Assembly: GCA_005656395.1 (NCBI GenBank)
Contig: SRSI01000028.1
Location: 186,001-250,000, forward strand
From: Strongyloides papillosus
Lineage: Eukaryota; Nematoda; Chromadorea; Rhabditida; Strongyloididae
Direction: 5' to 3'
Length of the DNA stretch: 64,000 bases
Made by a program: the position numbers and the translations under genes. Below are positions 25,600 to 37,468 of this stretch, one piece after another (the first letter of the stretch is position 1; the number at the start of each line of letters is the position of its first letter). The notes beneath the pieces are model-generated. The model was not told the origin of the DNA, ran no database searches, and saw only the letters and a program-made list of their open reading frames with translations.

Positions 25600-27259
25600 A
25601 TGGTACAAAGAAAGCCAAAAGTATATGTTGTTGGAGTTGGTATGACTCCTGTGAGTTTTTTTTCAATATAATAAATATAATAACTTATTTTTTTATTTAT
25701 AGTTCGTCAAACCACAATCAAGACCTGACTGGGATTATCCAGACATGGTTAAGGAAGCAGTTACTGAAGCTTTAACAGATGCTAAACTTCAATACACCGA
25801 CATTCAACAAGCAGCCGTTTCGTGGATCTATGGTACCACTTGTTCTGGACAACGAGCATTATATGAATTAGGTTTCACTGGTATTCCAATATTTAATGTA
25901 AATAATGCTTGTGCCTCTGGATCATCAGGAGTATTTTTGTGTAAACAAATATTAGAATCAGGTAATGCTGACTGTGTCCTTTCAGTTGGTTTTGAAAAAA
26001 TGGCACCAGGTAGTTTGGAGTCAATGGCAGGAAATTTAAATGACCGTGCTCAACCAATAGAGAATCATATAGGTGTTATGTCAGAGACTTATGGACTTTT
26101 CCCTGCACCAATAACTTGTCAGATGTTTGGTAATGCTGGTAAAGAACATATGGAGAAATATGGTACAAAAAGAGAACATTTTGCAAAAATTGCCTATAAA
26201 AATCACTTACATTCTGTCCATAATCCAAAGTCACAGTTTAGAAAAGAATTTACATTAGATCAAGTAATAAATGCTAGAAAAATTTATGATTTTGTTGGTC
26301 TCCTTGAATGTTCTCCAACTTCTGATGGTTCTGCTGCTATTGTTATGTGTAGTGAAAAATTCCTCGATAAATATCCACACTTAAAAAGTCAAGCTGTTGA
26401 GATTGTTGGAATGGAGATGGGAACTGATGAACCATCTGTTTTTAAAGATAATTCTAATATTAAGATGATCGGTTTTGATATGATAGAAAAGATATCAAAA
26501 AGACTTTATAAGAATACTGGTCTAACACCTAAAGATGTTCAAGTAATAGAACTTCATGACTGTTTTGCTCCAAATGAACTTATTACGTATGAAGCTATTG
26601 GACTTTGTCCAATTGGAAAAGGTGGTGAGATTGTTGATAAAAATGATAATACATATGGTGGTAGATGGGTTATTAATCCATCAGGTGGATTAATTTCTAA
26701 AGGACATCCAATTGGTGCAACTGGAGTTGCACAGGTTGTCGAGTTGTCTAATCAACTTAGAGGAAGATGTGGTAAACGTCAAGTTCCGAATTGTAAAGTT
26801 GCAATGCAGCATAATATTGGTATTGGAGGAGCTGGCATTGTAGCTTTGTATAGATTAGGATTTGGTAATACCTCAACTCCACAAAAATCAATTACTTCTT
26901 CACCAGGAACCCTTCGTACAGATGCTCTTTTTGAAGAAATTAAGGAAAGAGCCAGAGAGGAACCAGATACCGTAAAGAAAGTTAATGCATCATTCAGAAT
27001 AAATGTTATTGGGGAGAACGGTACATCAAAAAAATGGACAATTGATTTAAAAAAATTCCCACCTTTTATTGGAAATAGTGATAGTAAAGTTGATTGTGAA
27101 GTAACTATTAAAGATAATGATTTAGTTACTCTTGCAAGTGGTAAACTTACACCAGACCAAGCATTTATGCAAGGAAAAATGAAGATAAAAGGAAATATGG
27201 CAAAAGCCTTAAAATTAAAAACTGTTCTTGATCCTAAGAAACTTAAGGCAAAATTATAA
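25600..27259 (+). CDS. daf-22: peroxisomal 3-ketoacyl-CoA thiolase fused to SCP-2 (SCPx type)
   Basis: Two exons (25600-25650 and 25703-27259, phase 0) encode 535 residues. Residues 1 to about 405 form an SCPx-type thiolase closest in memory to C. elegans DAF-22, which performs the last thiolytic step of peroxisomal beta-oxidation when ascaroside side chains are shortened. Visible catalytic elements are the nucleophilic Cys87 in NNACASGSSG, HDCFAPNE (302-309), GGLISKGHPIGATG around His352, and QHNIGIGGAG around His387. Residues 426-535 are an SCP-2 lipid-binding domain (FRINVIGENG, DLVTLASGKLTPDQAFMQGK). The protein ends AKL, a type 1 peroxisomal signal. Length is close to human SCPx (547). 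C. elegans DAF-22 lacks the SCP-2 domain, so this gene keeps the fused form found in vertebrates and insects. Orthology to daf-22 is inferred from the thiolase half and could instead be to an SCPx paralogue. Confidence 0.93.
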
Positions 27260-27890
27260 ATTAATATTTTATGAAAAGGAAATATTTTTTATTTACAAAT
27301 AAGAAAAAAAATTTTTTAAATAATAAGTTTTTTTTAAATAATCTCCTTTACACCTGTCACACAAATAGTAATATTACAATAGGTAGAAATGATGTATTCA
27401 ATTGACAATACACTTTTCGATAGTTTTTTTACAGAAATTAAATGCTTATAGATATTTTAAAATATAATTAATTGTTACAAATATTTAGATTTTAAGTAGT
27501 CCTCTGTTTTTAATCTGTTTGTGATTTTACAATATGTTTAACAATTTGTAATTTTATTTAAAATAATATATATATTTTTTAATACGTGTTTAATAGTTAT
27601 TTTACAAATAGTTATTTTACATTTAATAATATTTAGTTCTTGATTAATAAATAACACCTGTAAAAAAGGTGAGAGTATATTTATTTCATAAAAAGTAATG
27701 TATTTATACAATAACAAAAGATGATGACAAGCATACAACTTGTAATCATATACGTACGAAACAATACGTTATCGTTAGATGCTAATTTTAAATAAATATT
27801 TAAAATATTGTTTTATATATGGCATCTTTTTAAAAAATAAATTATGCCTTATGCTAAAATCTATTGTGATGCCCCCTACCTTTTACGTCA
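27260..27890. other. AT-rich spacer between SCPx and the retroelement relic
   Basis: SCPx 3' UTR followed by AT-rich sequence; no gene seen. The base composition changes near 27870, where the retroelement-like sequence begins. Confidence 0.5.
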
Positions 27891-30060
27891 TACCTTTCAC
27901 GTCATCATTTTGTAGAATATTCTCATCAATTTCTTCGCACATATGTTCCAGAGCAACAGCACGTCGAGTTGATCATCAGTGCACTTCCCGAAGATATTAA
28001 AGAAGCTGTTGAAGATCTTCAACCTGAAATTGGTTGAGAAGTTAAAACAATCTGCAAATTTGTGGAAAAACTAGTTTAGGAAGAACACAAGATGGAAGTA
28101 CTTGAAGCCAGAAATCAATTGTATTCAATAACCCTCCGTTAAAATGATCTGCGTACATTGCGTTCATACATACAGCGTACATCCAAACTTGTTGCTACAC
28201 TTTTTCAAAAAGACTGTAACAGTGATATGGTGGAGAAAGTATCACCGTTTAATTGTATTATGAGAATGATTAAAGACTTACCATCAGCGTACTTTAAAGA
28301 ACTGAAAAAAAAGAAACAATTTTATTGCAAAGAAATACTTCACGGTTAGGTCTCTCGTAACATAACATCCTTCCATCAACGTTTGGTACCAAGTAAGGTT
28401 AAAAAAGATAAAAACATGGATGCATAAAAGATACACCACAAGAATAATTGCCTCATCTCACTGAGCGATTAAAGATTTTGTTAGTAAAACTAAATTTTCA
28501 ACAACTATGTAATTAGATTGCTGCAACGTTTTCAATTACCTATCAATGAAGTCATGGAAAGATTTTGAAGAACTCCTTCTGGACCATCAAGATACTGTTG
28601 TCATTAAGGAAATTGGTACGAATACAATATCAGTATTAAGGTACTTTAATTCTTCTTTTAACTTTAGAAAATATTGAACACATGTGTAATTTCCATTTTT
28701 GAGATTATGAACGTGATATTATTAGATTTACTGATGTTAAGCGCTTAGCTTTCATTGGCTGTGAGAGTATAAAAAAAAAGCTAGAAAATTCCTCACAAGT
28801 CCCAAATTCTAAATTGTTCATATCATCTGAAGTATCAAATGATATTAATCTCGTATTATGTTATTCAGTGAACTTAAAGTAAATGTACATGACATGGTAA
28901 GACAGCGAATCAGAAAAAATTGTAGACTAGGCTACATGAGAAAAATCTCACCGTATAAAGTTTTAAGTGTAAGTCTAATTGTTGTGGTAATTAAGAGGAA
29001 TGTCGAAATTCGCATTTATGAAGATTATACTCGAGTTAATAAGTGTGTTATTATTTCAGAAGCAAACGATAATATTTCAATTAATAATATTTTTTCGACT
29101 AAGAAAAAATAATGTCCGGTATATCTTCAGTTGATTTGAATGATGCTTATAAGCAGTTTACAATTTATGACAGAAATCCAAAATTAGTGACTATCAACAA
29201 CATATCTAGATTTTACAAGCCATTGAGAAATGTATTTAGTATTGAATTTATGCCTGCTTTATTCAACAACACACCAACTACCTCATTAATCATATCTCAG
29301 ACATGTATAGATACTTTGATGATATAGAGGTGATTAATAAGACTGTATCTTGTCATGGGCCAGTGTAATTACAATTATCCAAGGTTTTGGAAGATAATAT
29401 TGGGTTGTTGCAAAAGTTCTGTAGTTTTCTTTACTAAATTTCTAGAACGCTATAATTTTAATAAGATAATTTTCTAATTTACAATATATTATTCATTATT
29501 ATCTTCAACTGGTCTCCATTTAGTTGCCACCTTATCGATTCCAAATGTGAAGAATTTCCTATTCTTTTTAAAGAAAGTCTCAAAAAAATCAATATTTGCC
29601 TTACCAACTTTACTGAAACTTCTCCAATTCTAGAAGTTATGTAAAGACAAGATTAACTAGTAATTAGATAAAGAAGCATCTAGAGAGTATGTTAGATGGA
29701 AGAGAAATTCGTAGATTCTCTCATTCAGATTTTTTTGAGTCTTCAATGTCACATGTTGTTATTTTGAAGAACAATATTTTTACATTTTCCGAATTTCGTG
29801 ATTTTTTTAAAATTTCTTGCCTAATTTTGATATCATATTGCATTAAAGATCTTTAAAATTAGTTTGGAAATGATAAAATCTCAAAAATCTTCATCCAAAG
29901 CTGAAGCTCTACAAATGTATGCTTCATCTTCAAGATTCATTGCTTTGTCTTGGAACTTTGAAAACGATCTTTACATGGATCCCATATTTACTACATCTCT
30001 TCCCAATACTTCACATAAATTTTTAGAAGCATCATTTGTCATATGCCTTAGTTGAAGTTC
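27890..30060 (+). mobile_element. degenerate Ty3/gypsy-type LTR retrotransposon relic
   Basis: Broken gag-pol sequence on the plus strand. A gag-like piece at about 27917-28035 carries phrases such as ELIISALPEDIKEAVEDL; another at 28080-28350 continues it in a different frame. Reverse-transcriptase sequence is recognisable at about 28950-29325: a SLIVVVIKRN...RIYEDYTRVNK stretch (the conserved 'VVKK...R.C.DYR.LN' region) and, in a different frame after a stop and shift, SSVDLNDAYKQF, the catalytic block A neighbourhood. Stops and frame changes occur throughout, the YxDD block and an intact RNase H or integrase are not visible, and flanking LTRs were not found. The sequence from about 29400 to 30060 is assigned to the element only by position. 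The element is a non-functional relic. Confidence 0.7.
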
Positions 30061-30856
30061 TTAGAAAATACAATATCAAAGATGACTTCTGACCACATCT
30101 ATATTTAGCAAAAAAAATGTAGCATAGGTACTAAAACAAATTGTGATTATAGAAATTATAAAGTTAACAAATGGTACTAGTTAATTATTATAATAACTTA
30201 ATCTTCTATAACTTGTAATCATATTTTTTTGATGATTAAAAATGACCATAAAAACACGACAGAACTTTTGCAATAACCTTATGTTTTATTTCACAATAAA
30301 AAAACTATTAGTGTTTCGGAAAAATTTTATGTTTATTAACAATATCAAATTTAATAAAAACAATCTCCTTCTTTTCCATCAAAATTTCTTGACAACTCTG
30401 ATTTTCCATTATCTTAAATTCTCAATAATGCAGATCCTGATGCTATATGACTATCAGGAATTTTAAGTATTATTTTCGTCGATCAAATTACAATTATAAA
30501 TATCACAACTATTAGATCAAACATGCTATTTCTCTATGTGACTCTTGTACTGAAAATTCTCAATTTCTATTACTTTTGGTATCTGATATTCCAATAATTT
30601 AAAATATAAATTTATTGTAAATAAAAACTGTAGTAATATAATCAAGAATATAATCAGGTAACCTACCCAACAGTAGTTGGTTTAATCATAAGTTATCGTA
30701 AATTGCATGCTTATATATAATATTACATAGTCATCACAATCAATCAATCACTATGTATCATATACATAGCAGCTATTAAATCATCGATATCTGATAAAAA
30801 TATAATAAAAGTATGTTATTTCTTATACATACGATCATCTTCATCCAAAAATTGGA

Positions 30857-31172
30857 CCACAGCATTACTGTGGGGCTTTTCATTACAAATTAATCTACAA
30901 ATGGACTAAATGGACACTCATCCAGTAAATTAACAAATTTTGTCATGAATTGCCACAACACGAAAATTAAAATAATAAATTACAACATAAACATAATATT
31001 ATAATAATAAAACATATTTTGTTGACATTCTGGTGATGCTAAATCCATATATGGACCAAAAAATTTCTTATTCACAACGAAAATACAAAAATAAAAGTGT
31101 AAATTTTTTATCTTTTAGTATAGTATACCCGATGTAATTGGAGTAACATTTATTCACTGGATGAGTATCCAT
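30857..31172. repeat. small fold-back element with 17-bp inverted arms (MITE-like)
   Basis: The segment 30910-30926 (ATGGACACTCATCCAGT) is the reverse complement of 31156-31172 with one mismatch in 17. The arms enclose about 230 bp of AT-rich DNA with no coding frame. A perfect 6-bp hairpin (CCACAG-CATTA-CTGTGG) lies just outside at 30857-30873. Size and structure suit a non-autonomous terminal-inverted-repeat transposon. Target duplications could not be defined by eye. Confidence 0.5.
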
Positions 31173-32542
31173 CCTCTCTACAAAGGGGTACAGTTGATAG
31201 TGACCTCCCGAAAAGGCCAGCAAAATTAACTAATAAAAAATGAAAAAATAATTAAATTTAGGGACGAAACCTAACTGACATTTTTTATTAAAATAGCTTT
31301 TATTTATTTTGTATTTTGACTTTTATTATCTTCTATACATATAAAGAAGAAAATAAGGTCTGTAAATAATTTTCTGAATTTTGCTTATTAAAATGTATTT
31401 AGGAAATTTGGATAAAACAAAATGTCGAAAATGAATTCCATACGATATTCCCTTCTTAACTTACATCGGTTAAAATGTATCGAAATTTGAAATTTAGTTC
31501 CACCATTTCTTAACCAAAAATAAAAATTACGATCTGAAATTTCATAAACAGATGTAATTTTTAAGGCTTATTACGTTACGAGTAATAAAATTCAACGAAA
31601 AAAGTCCCATTATTTAGATTTAGGAAACCTTCGGAAATAATACTTTTTATTTCAAATTTTAGACTTTTGGAGCGAAACATCTCGTTTCTAAAAATAAAAA
31701 CGACTCAAAGATGCTCATTCGGTAATTTATTTATATACACTTTAAGAGTATTTTCAAAAAAATTGAATAACCATGAGTATGAATGAGTTAAAACAAAGTT
31801 GTTGTTGCAATTTTTTCAAACAATTTTGATACTAAATAAATATACGAAGGCGTCAAAATTTTAATATAGTGTCTTTAGCAAAATTATCTAAATAATATTT
31901 CTCTGCAAAATGACGTTAATAATGTTTTCATATAATCATCCATTCTGAGATATTATGACTTAAAAATTTTATAAAAAAACACTTTTTTAATATTATTCAA
32001 CAATTTTTATATCATTCGATTCAGGTTTTTTAGATCATAAAGAATATTATATTTATTTTTTATAATTATTATTTATTAAAAAGTTATTTACAACTAAAAA
32101 GGGGTACATTTCCTAACACTTTTTTTTTGAAAATCATTTTTTCAGAATTTAGGTTTGTTCAACATGCTAAATATATAGACAAAATAATCTATTGTTAAAT
32201 CTGCTGTTCCTCTCAATTTGAATAATAGTTTTATCTTTCCTAAAAAATATTTTTTACATCTTCCATAATTTTATCTCCTCTATTTCACAGTAATATTGAT
32301 CTTCTATTAATAAGATATTTTTGTTTAAAACCAAAAAAAATGTTTACAAATTATAAAGACATAAAAATAGGATTATTTTGATATATAATGCTAGTATTTT
32401 ATATGTTATAATATAAAAGTTATTTATGCATTGTTGGTCTCTTAACTTCTTAACATTAGTGAAGTTAAGCTTTAAGAGATATATAAAAACAAATAAAAAA
32501 CACAAGTATAAGGTTATCAAAATTTTATTTGATAAGTGTAAA
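31173..32542. other. non-coding accessory sequence, possibly old transposon DNA
   Basis: No coding frame. The stretch 31190-32120 is less T-run-dominated and somewhat richer in CG dinucleotides (CGAAAC, CGTTACG, TTCGG) than neighbouring desert, as in old repeat copies, but I recognise no family. A stem-loop with 9-bp arms (CTTAACTTC / GAAGTTAAG) lies at about 32443-32469. Confidence 0.35.
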
Positions 32543-32682
32543 TCCAAAAAATCGAAAAAAAAATTTACCCAAAAAAATACCTAAAACATTTTACCCATGG
32601 GATTTAAGTTAAATATCCAAAAAATCGAAAAAAAATACATATTTTTAACGCATTGCAAAAAAAATTCCAAAAAATCGAAAAA
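32543..32682 (+). repeat. three copies of a 17-bp direct repeat
   Basis: TCCAAAAAATCGAAAAA occurs at 32543, 32616 and 32666, with unequal spacing (73 and 50 bp). A degenerate fourth half (CATCCAAAAAG) is near 32787. Probably a short satellite-like or transposon-derived repeat. No gene overlaps it. Confidence 0.6.
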
Positions 32683-35600
32683 GTACGTATGCTTAAGTAG
32701 GGTTATCTCAAATCTAAAAATAAGTGCACTCACTACGTTCCACACAACCCGTATAACTATAAGTCAACAAAATTTTATTAAAGCCACATCCAAAAAGCAC
32801 TTTTGAATTTTGATAACTAATTCACATTGATCATGTACAAAATCATGTATCACTTCATAATTCTATATAAATTTCATCTCTCATCGGTTATAGCACGTTT
32901 TCTAGTTACAGTGTGTTATATTTTATTTTACTCATTCTTAAAAAAAACCATTTGATTGATCCAGAACCAAAACACAAAAATAATTTGATTTTTGGCTATT
33001 CAAAAAATTCATACCACTTTGCCATAAAACACAAAAAGTATAATATTGAACCATGATATTGAATTTGAGCCCTAAATGATAAAATGCAGTTGATTTGTTA
33101 AAAATTATAATTTTCATGCATTTACATGTCAAACCAAAAAAAATTGAAAGTCTACAATTCTTAAAACCAATTTGTGCGTTGTTACACACCATAGCCATAG
33201 TTTATGATAGATGAATTCTTATAACACACGACGTTGATACAAAACTTCTTTATAATTACACATTTAAAATTGATTTCTAAGGCAAATTCACTCAACAAAA
33301 AGTCAAAATAAACAAAAGAACTATGAATCAGGTTTAACAAAAAACAAATTATAGGATTCTATCCAGGTTGATACAAAATCCATAGTTATATACAGATGAG
33401 TTATTAATTACCTCAACAAAATGAATAGCTTGTTATATAACATTAATTTCTTAGAAATAATAAAAAATTGTAAATTCTTTTTGAGTTTACATATGTACAA
33501 AAAATTAACATGTTAATTATAAAAAAACCATTTCAAAATCCAAATATTCTGATGATAAAAAATATTTGATTACACATTAACATTGATATGTGAATGTAGT
33601 CCCAGATAGATATATAATATTTTTAAACAATTTCACAATAATTCAAAATATAATATCACGATAAAAATATATTAAATAATATATGAATATAAGACACAAA
33701 GTTGATAAACATTATATATAAACAATTCATCCAATATTGCAATATAATTATTCATAAATATGTATTAAAAAAGGTTATCATATTTGGTAAAAATTTGAAA
33801 AATAATATAAATCATTTTGCAAAATAAAAAAAATAACAAAAGATATGATATGTAAGATATATCATATAAATGTTACTTAGTTCTCTCGTTGATTATAATA
33901 AAGCATATCTTGACAAAATAAAAACAAGAATATTAACAAAACCGTTGAAATAGCATATGTAAAAGTGTGTAATAATATAAAATTATTCATGGAAAAATGA
34001 AAACAAAATAGAATTTGTTGATGTAAAAAATTTTAAAATTGATATACACATATGATAGTCCACATATTATTCGATCGAATCATAATTAAAAAAGAGATAG
34101 ATTGTTGATAATATAATTTGTTTGAATAAAATTTAATACATAATTATGGCTGTATAAATACATCATTTTTAGGTAGTCTTTGTTTTGATAGGCAGCAAAA
34201 TATGAAAATTAGAGTAAAAAATCAGTGTAATTTGTAAAAAAATAAAATAAAAAAGATTTGAAAATTGATGTTTGACAATGACAGTTAAAATTTGATTAAA
34301 AACAAAGCATAATTGACAAATATTTTTGATTTTAAAAATTAAATGTGTAAAACGGAAAAAAGTATACATACACGTTAGTTGAAATGTATCATTTTTTTAT
34401 ACATAGTCAAAAATATTTAATACTCTATTTGTCTTGTTTGATGATGATCTTTTTTTGCATATCTTTGGAAATTGGCATACCATACTGAATGAGAAGATTA
34501 TATTTATAAAATTTACCGATATTATAGTCCTTTTTTGATAAAAGGAATGAATAATAGTACATATGAGAGTCCTTCTTTTGATGAGTTATATGATAAACAC
34601 TTGAGTTTGAATTATTTAGGAAAAAGTTGATCACAAAATTTGATGTTTAGAAAAAGAATTTTCAAAATGTTTAAGGACCTTAAAAACACGGATGATATGA
34701 TTAAAAAGTACCTTGAGTCTTTTTAAAAATGATTATCTTTCTGTTAATGTAGAGGTAAATAAAGTTTACAGAACAGCACCAAAGTTGAATAATAAGATAA
34801 AATGAATATTGTGGAAGTGGTAATTGTAGAAGTACAATAACTCAATAAATGAGATAAATTTCAAGAAGATTACGAATAGTAGAATTACGTCTCTTGATTA
34901 TTAGAAAAAATTAACGAATAGTAACATAATAAACCACCATGTTACATGATAATTGATAGTTGACTCGAGCTCAATAAAAATACCTTTTTTTGGAAACCTA
35001 AATTTAGTTGTCTGATTATTATATCAACATACACTTTTTCCATATGTAATATTACTATATTTCTTCATCAAAAATACTTTCCCATAATCATAGTTCTACT
35101 ATAAAACTAATTTTCTATTAGTAGTAAGGTTATCGTTTATACCTCTTGACAAAGCAAAACTCTCTTCTAATCATTGATACATAACAAAATTTAGAAATAA
35201 TATTTTTTCTCTCTTATGACTACTATATAATAAGTACAACACATTCTCATAGCTTTTCCAGGTTATAGAATTTTTCCTAAAATTTCACAATACATTCGGA
35301 TAAAACATACACATTTTAAAAAAGTGATAAATATTCTCTCATCCATTGAAATTAAGAATTCTTTTTGATATATAAAACTACATTAGATTAAATTAAAGGT
35401 GTTGTGTGACTTTTTTCTAACACTAATTTTCCAAATTCCAAATTGATAGAAATTATCAAAGGAAATTAATATATTCTCTAAGTTATTTGTAATATGTGGT
35501 ATATATATAGAAATATACTCACTTTAATACTAAAATTTTGCGAAACGATCCCCTTCTTAAAGATGATTGTGATCATACTATCTTGATGAAAGATTTGTCT

Positions 35601-36921
35601 AAAATAATCATATGATTTTTAACAAACATACGGGTATTTCGTAACACATCTCTCTCATAGGTACACTAATTGAATCCATAATCAAAAAAAGTTGTGTATT
35701 CATAATATATTGAATTATATGAAATATTTATATCCCTCTATAAACAGTATCACCAAGATATTTACACTTTTTGTTTTAAATTTGCTTTCTGAAGTACATG
35801 AATAGTCAACAAGTTAATAAGATAAATATTCCAACAAGTGTAATTTTTACATAAAAACACAAATTTGATTCCCTTTTTTCATCAATAGTCTGTCACTCAT
35901 ATTTATTAATATAGGAACCATATTATCATTTTTTTGACAAATTATTATTGGAAGTATAGTAGTGGTAATTTGGGATATTATGATTTGATACATTATACTA
36001 GTAATGGTCTTTTGTGTGTACCTCTTTTTGGTCCTCAAAAAACTACAAATACATCATTGGGTATCCCTCTCTTTTATAAATGTTGTTACATAGTCTCACA
36101 CTCTCTTTTTTCTACGAAACTTAAATAATAAATTAATTACAGCAAGCAGTATTTTTTAAAAAAAAACTTATTATATATTTGATAAAGAATATTCAAAAAT
36201 AACACAGGATGATTGAAAAAAATTCATGTATTGTAGTAAAAAAAGTTGGAACAATAGTTGGATGTTTGTATTGAAAATATTACAACTTGTTTGCCAATGT
36301 CATTGACCAGCAAAAACAAGATTCAAAAAAATGTGAGAATATTTAAGGAATTATATAGATTGAATTTTGATTTTAACGTATATTAATGAATTAAAATTAT
36401 ATATATCTCTTAATTGATGTTTGATAAATGGAATATTATTATTGTGAAAAGTCTGCTAATGAAAATAAGTCTCTCTTTTTGTCTCGGTAACAATGAAATA
36501 GATTTTTTTCACAACATAATTTGTTAGTTGAAATATACCATAATAAGAGGATAGTGTCTTTTGCATAAAAAATTTTAGATTAGTTAAATAACTACTATCT
36601 AAAAATACTATTTTATAATGTAGTTGTCTACCTCAACATAATGTTTTCTTAGTTAATGTTTGTTTAAAATGGTGCAACATTTTAAAATCCTACAGTATGC
36701 AGACATTAATAATTCTGGATCACAGTTCACATTTTTTCCATCTAAATTTGGGTTTTTCTTAAGAATAATATGATATAACATGTAATAGTATACAAAAATA
36801 AACAGTGGCAAATAGATGTATAAAATATAAAGAAAACTGCATGTTAAATTTGATGAGTGATTTAGCAGGAACCTGAAGAACAACTTTTTTAATCAGGAAC
36901 CAAATGTAATGTGAAGGTACA

Positions 36922-36992
36922 GCCAAGCGTACCATACATATGAGTTTTCAGTATATCGTCATACACCTACTAACCCATTAATGGCAGTCGTC
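36922..36992. repeat. 71-bp direct repeat unit, copy 1
   Basis: Begins GCCAAGCGTACCATACATAT and ends GGCAGTCGTC. A near-identical copy lies at 37396-37468. GC content is clearly above the surroundings and the conserved block has sharp edges. It contains no open frame longer than itself. It could be a small non-coding RNA gene pair or a dispersed repeat. Confidence 0.7.
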
Positions 36993-37395
36993 GATACCAT
37001 TCACATAAACATAATGGCATATATAGGTATAGAATAATATTTAGTTTTGAAAACAGGAAAATATTTGATAAATGTCATTTAAATAATTATTTTACAACAC
37101 TCTCATGATTATTTCCCTTTAGTTTTCTCTCTATCTCAATGTTCATATACAAATACATAGTAGTTTTTTCATAATTTTTCTTCCGTAGCATTAAAAAAGT
37201 ATGCTTTTTTAGATATATATATAATATATGCTAAGTTTAAATGATAACTTGGCTCATCTATACTCACTTTTTGGGTAAAATGTTCTGGTCAATTTCATTT
37301 AATATAATCTTTCTCCACCTTTTTTCACTATATCCATTTTTTTATTTATGATAGATAAATAGGTTAACGGCTAACTATATTAATTTACATGCACG

Positions 37396-37468
37396 GCCAA
37401 GCGTACCATACATATGAGTTTTCAGTGCATCGTCATACACCTACTAACTCAATTTAATGGCAGTCGTC
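37396..37468. repeat. 71-bp direct repeat unit, copy 2
   Basis: Second copy of the unit at 36922, starting 474 bp further on in the same orientation. The two share an uninterrupted 32-base match at the left end (GCCAAGCGTACCATACATAT and the next bases), then differ by TA versus GC, a short indel in an AT run before ATGGCAGTCGTC, and nothing else obvious. Similarity stops abruptly on both sides apart from a few bases to the left. Confidence 0.7.

Noticed and set aside
35934..36128. 64-codon plus-strand frame with mixed composition (SSGNLGYYDLIHY, VPLFGPQKTTN)
   Set aside because: Starts at TTG, no ATG, overlapped by an equally long minus-strand frame, and no partner exon or recognised family. 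Kept only as a curiosity.
36653..36883. 76-codon minus-strand frame with a hydrophobic start and polar end
   Set aside because: No start context, no splice partner and no similarity that I recognise.
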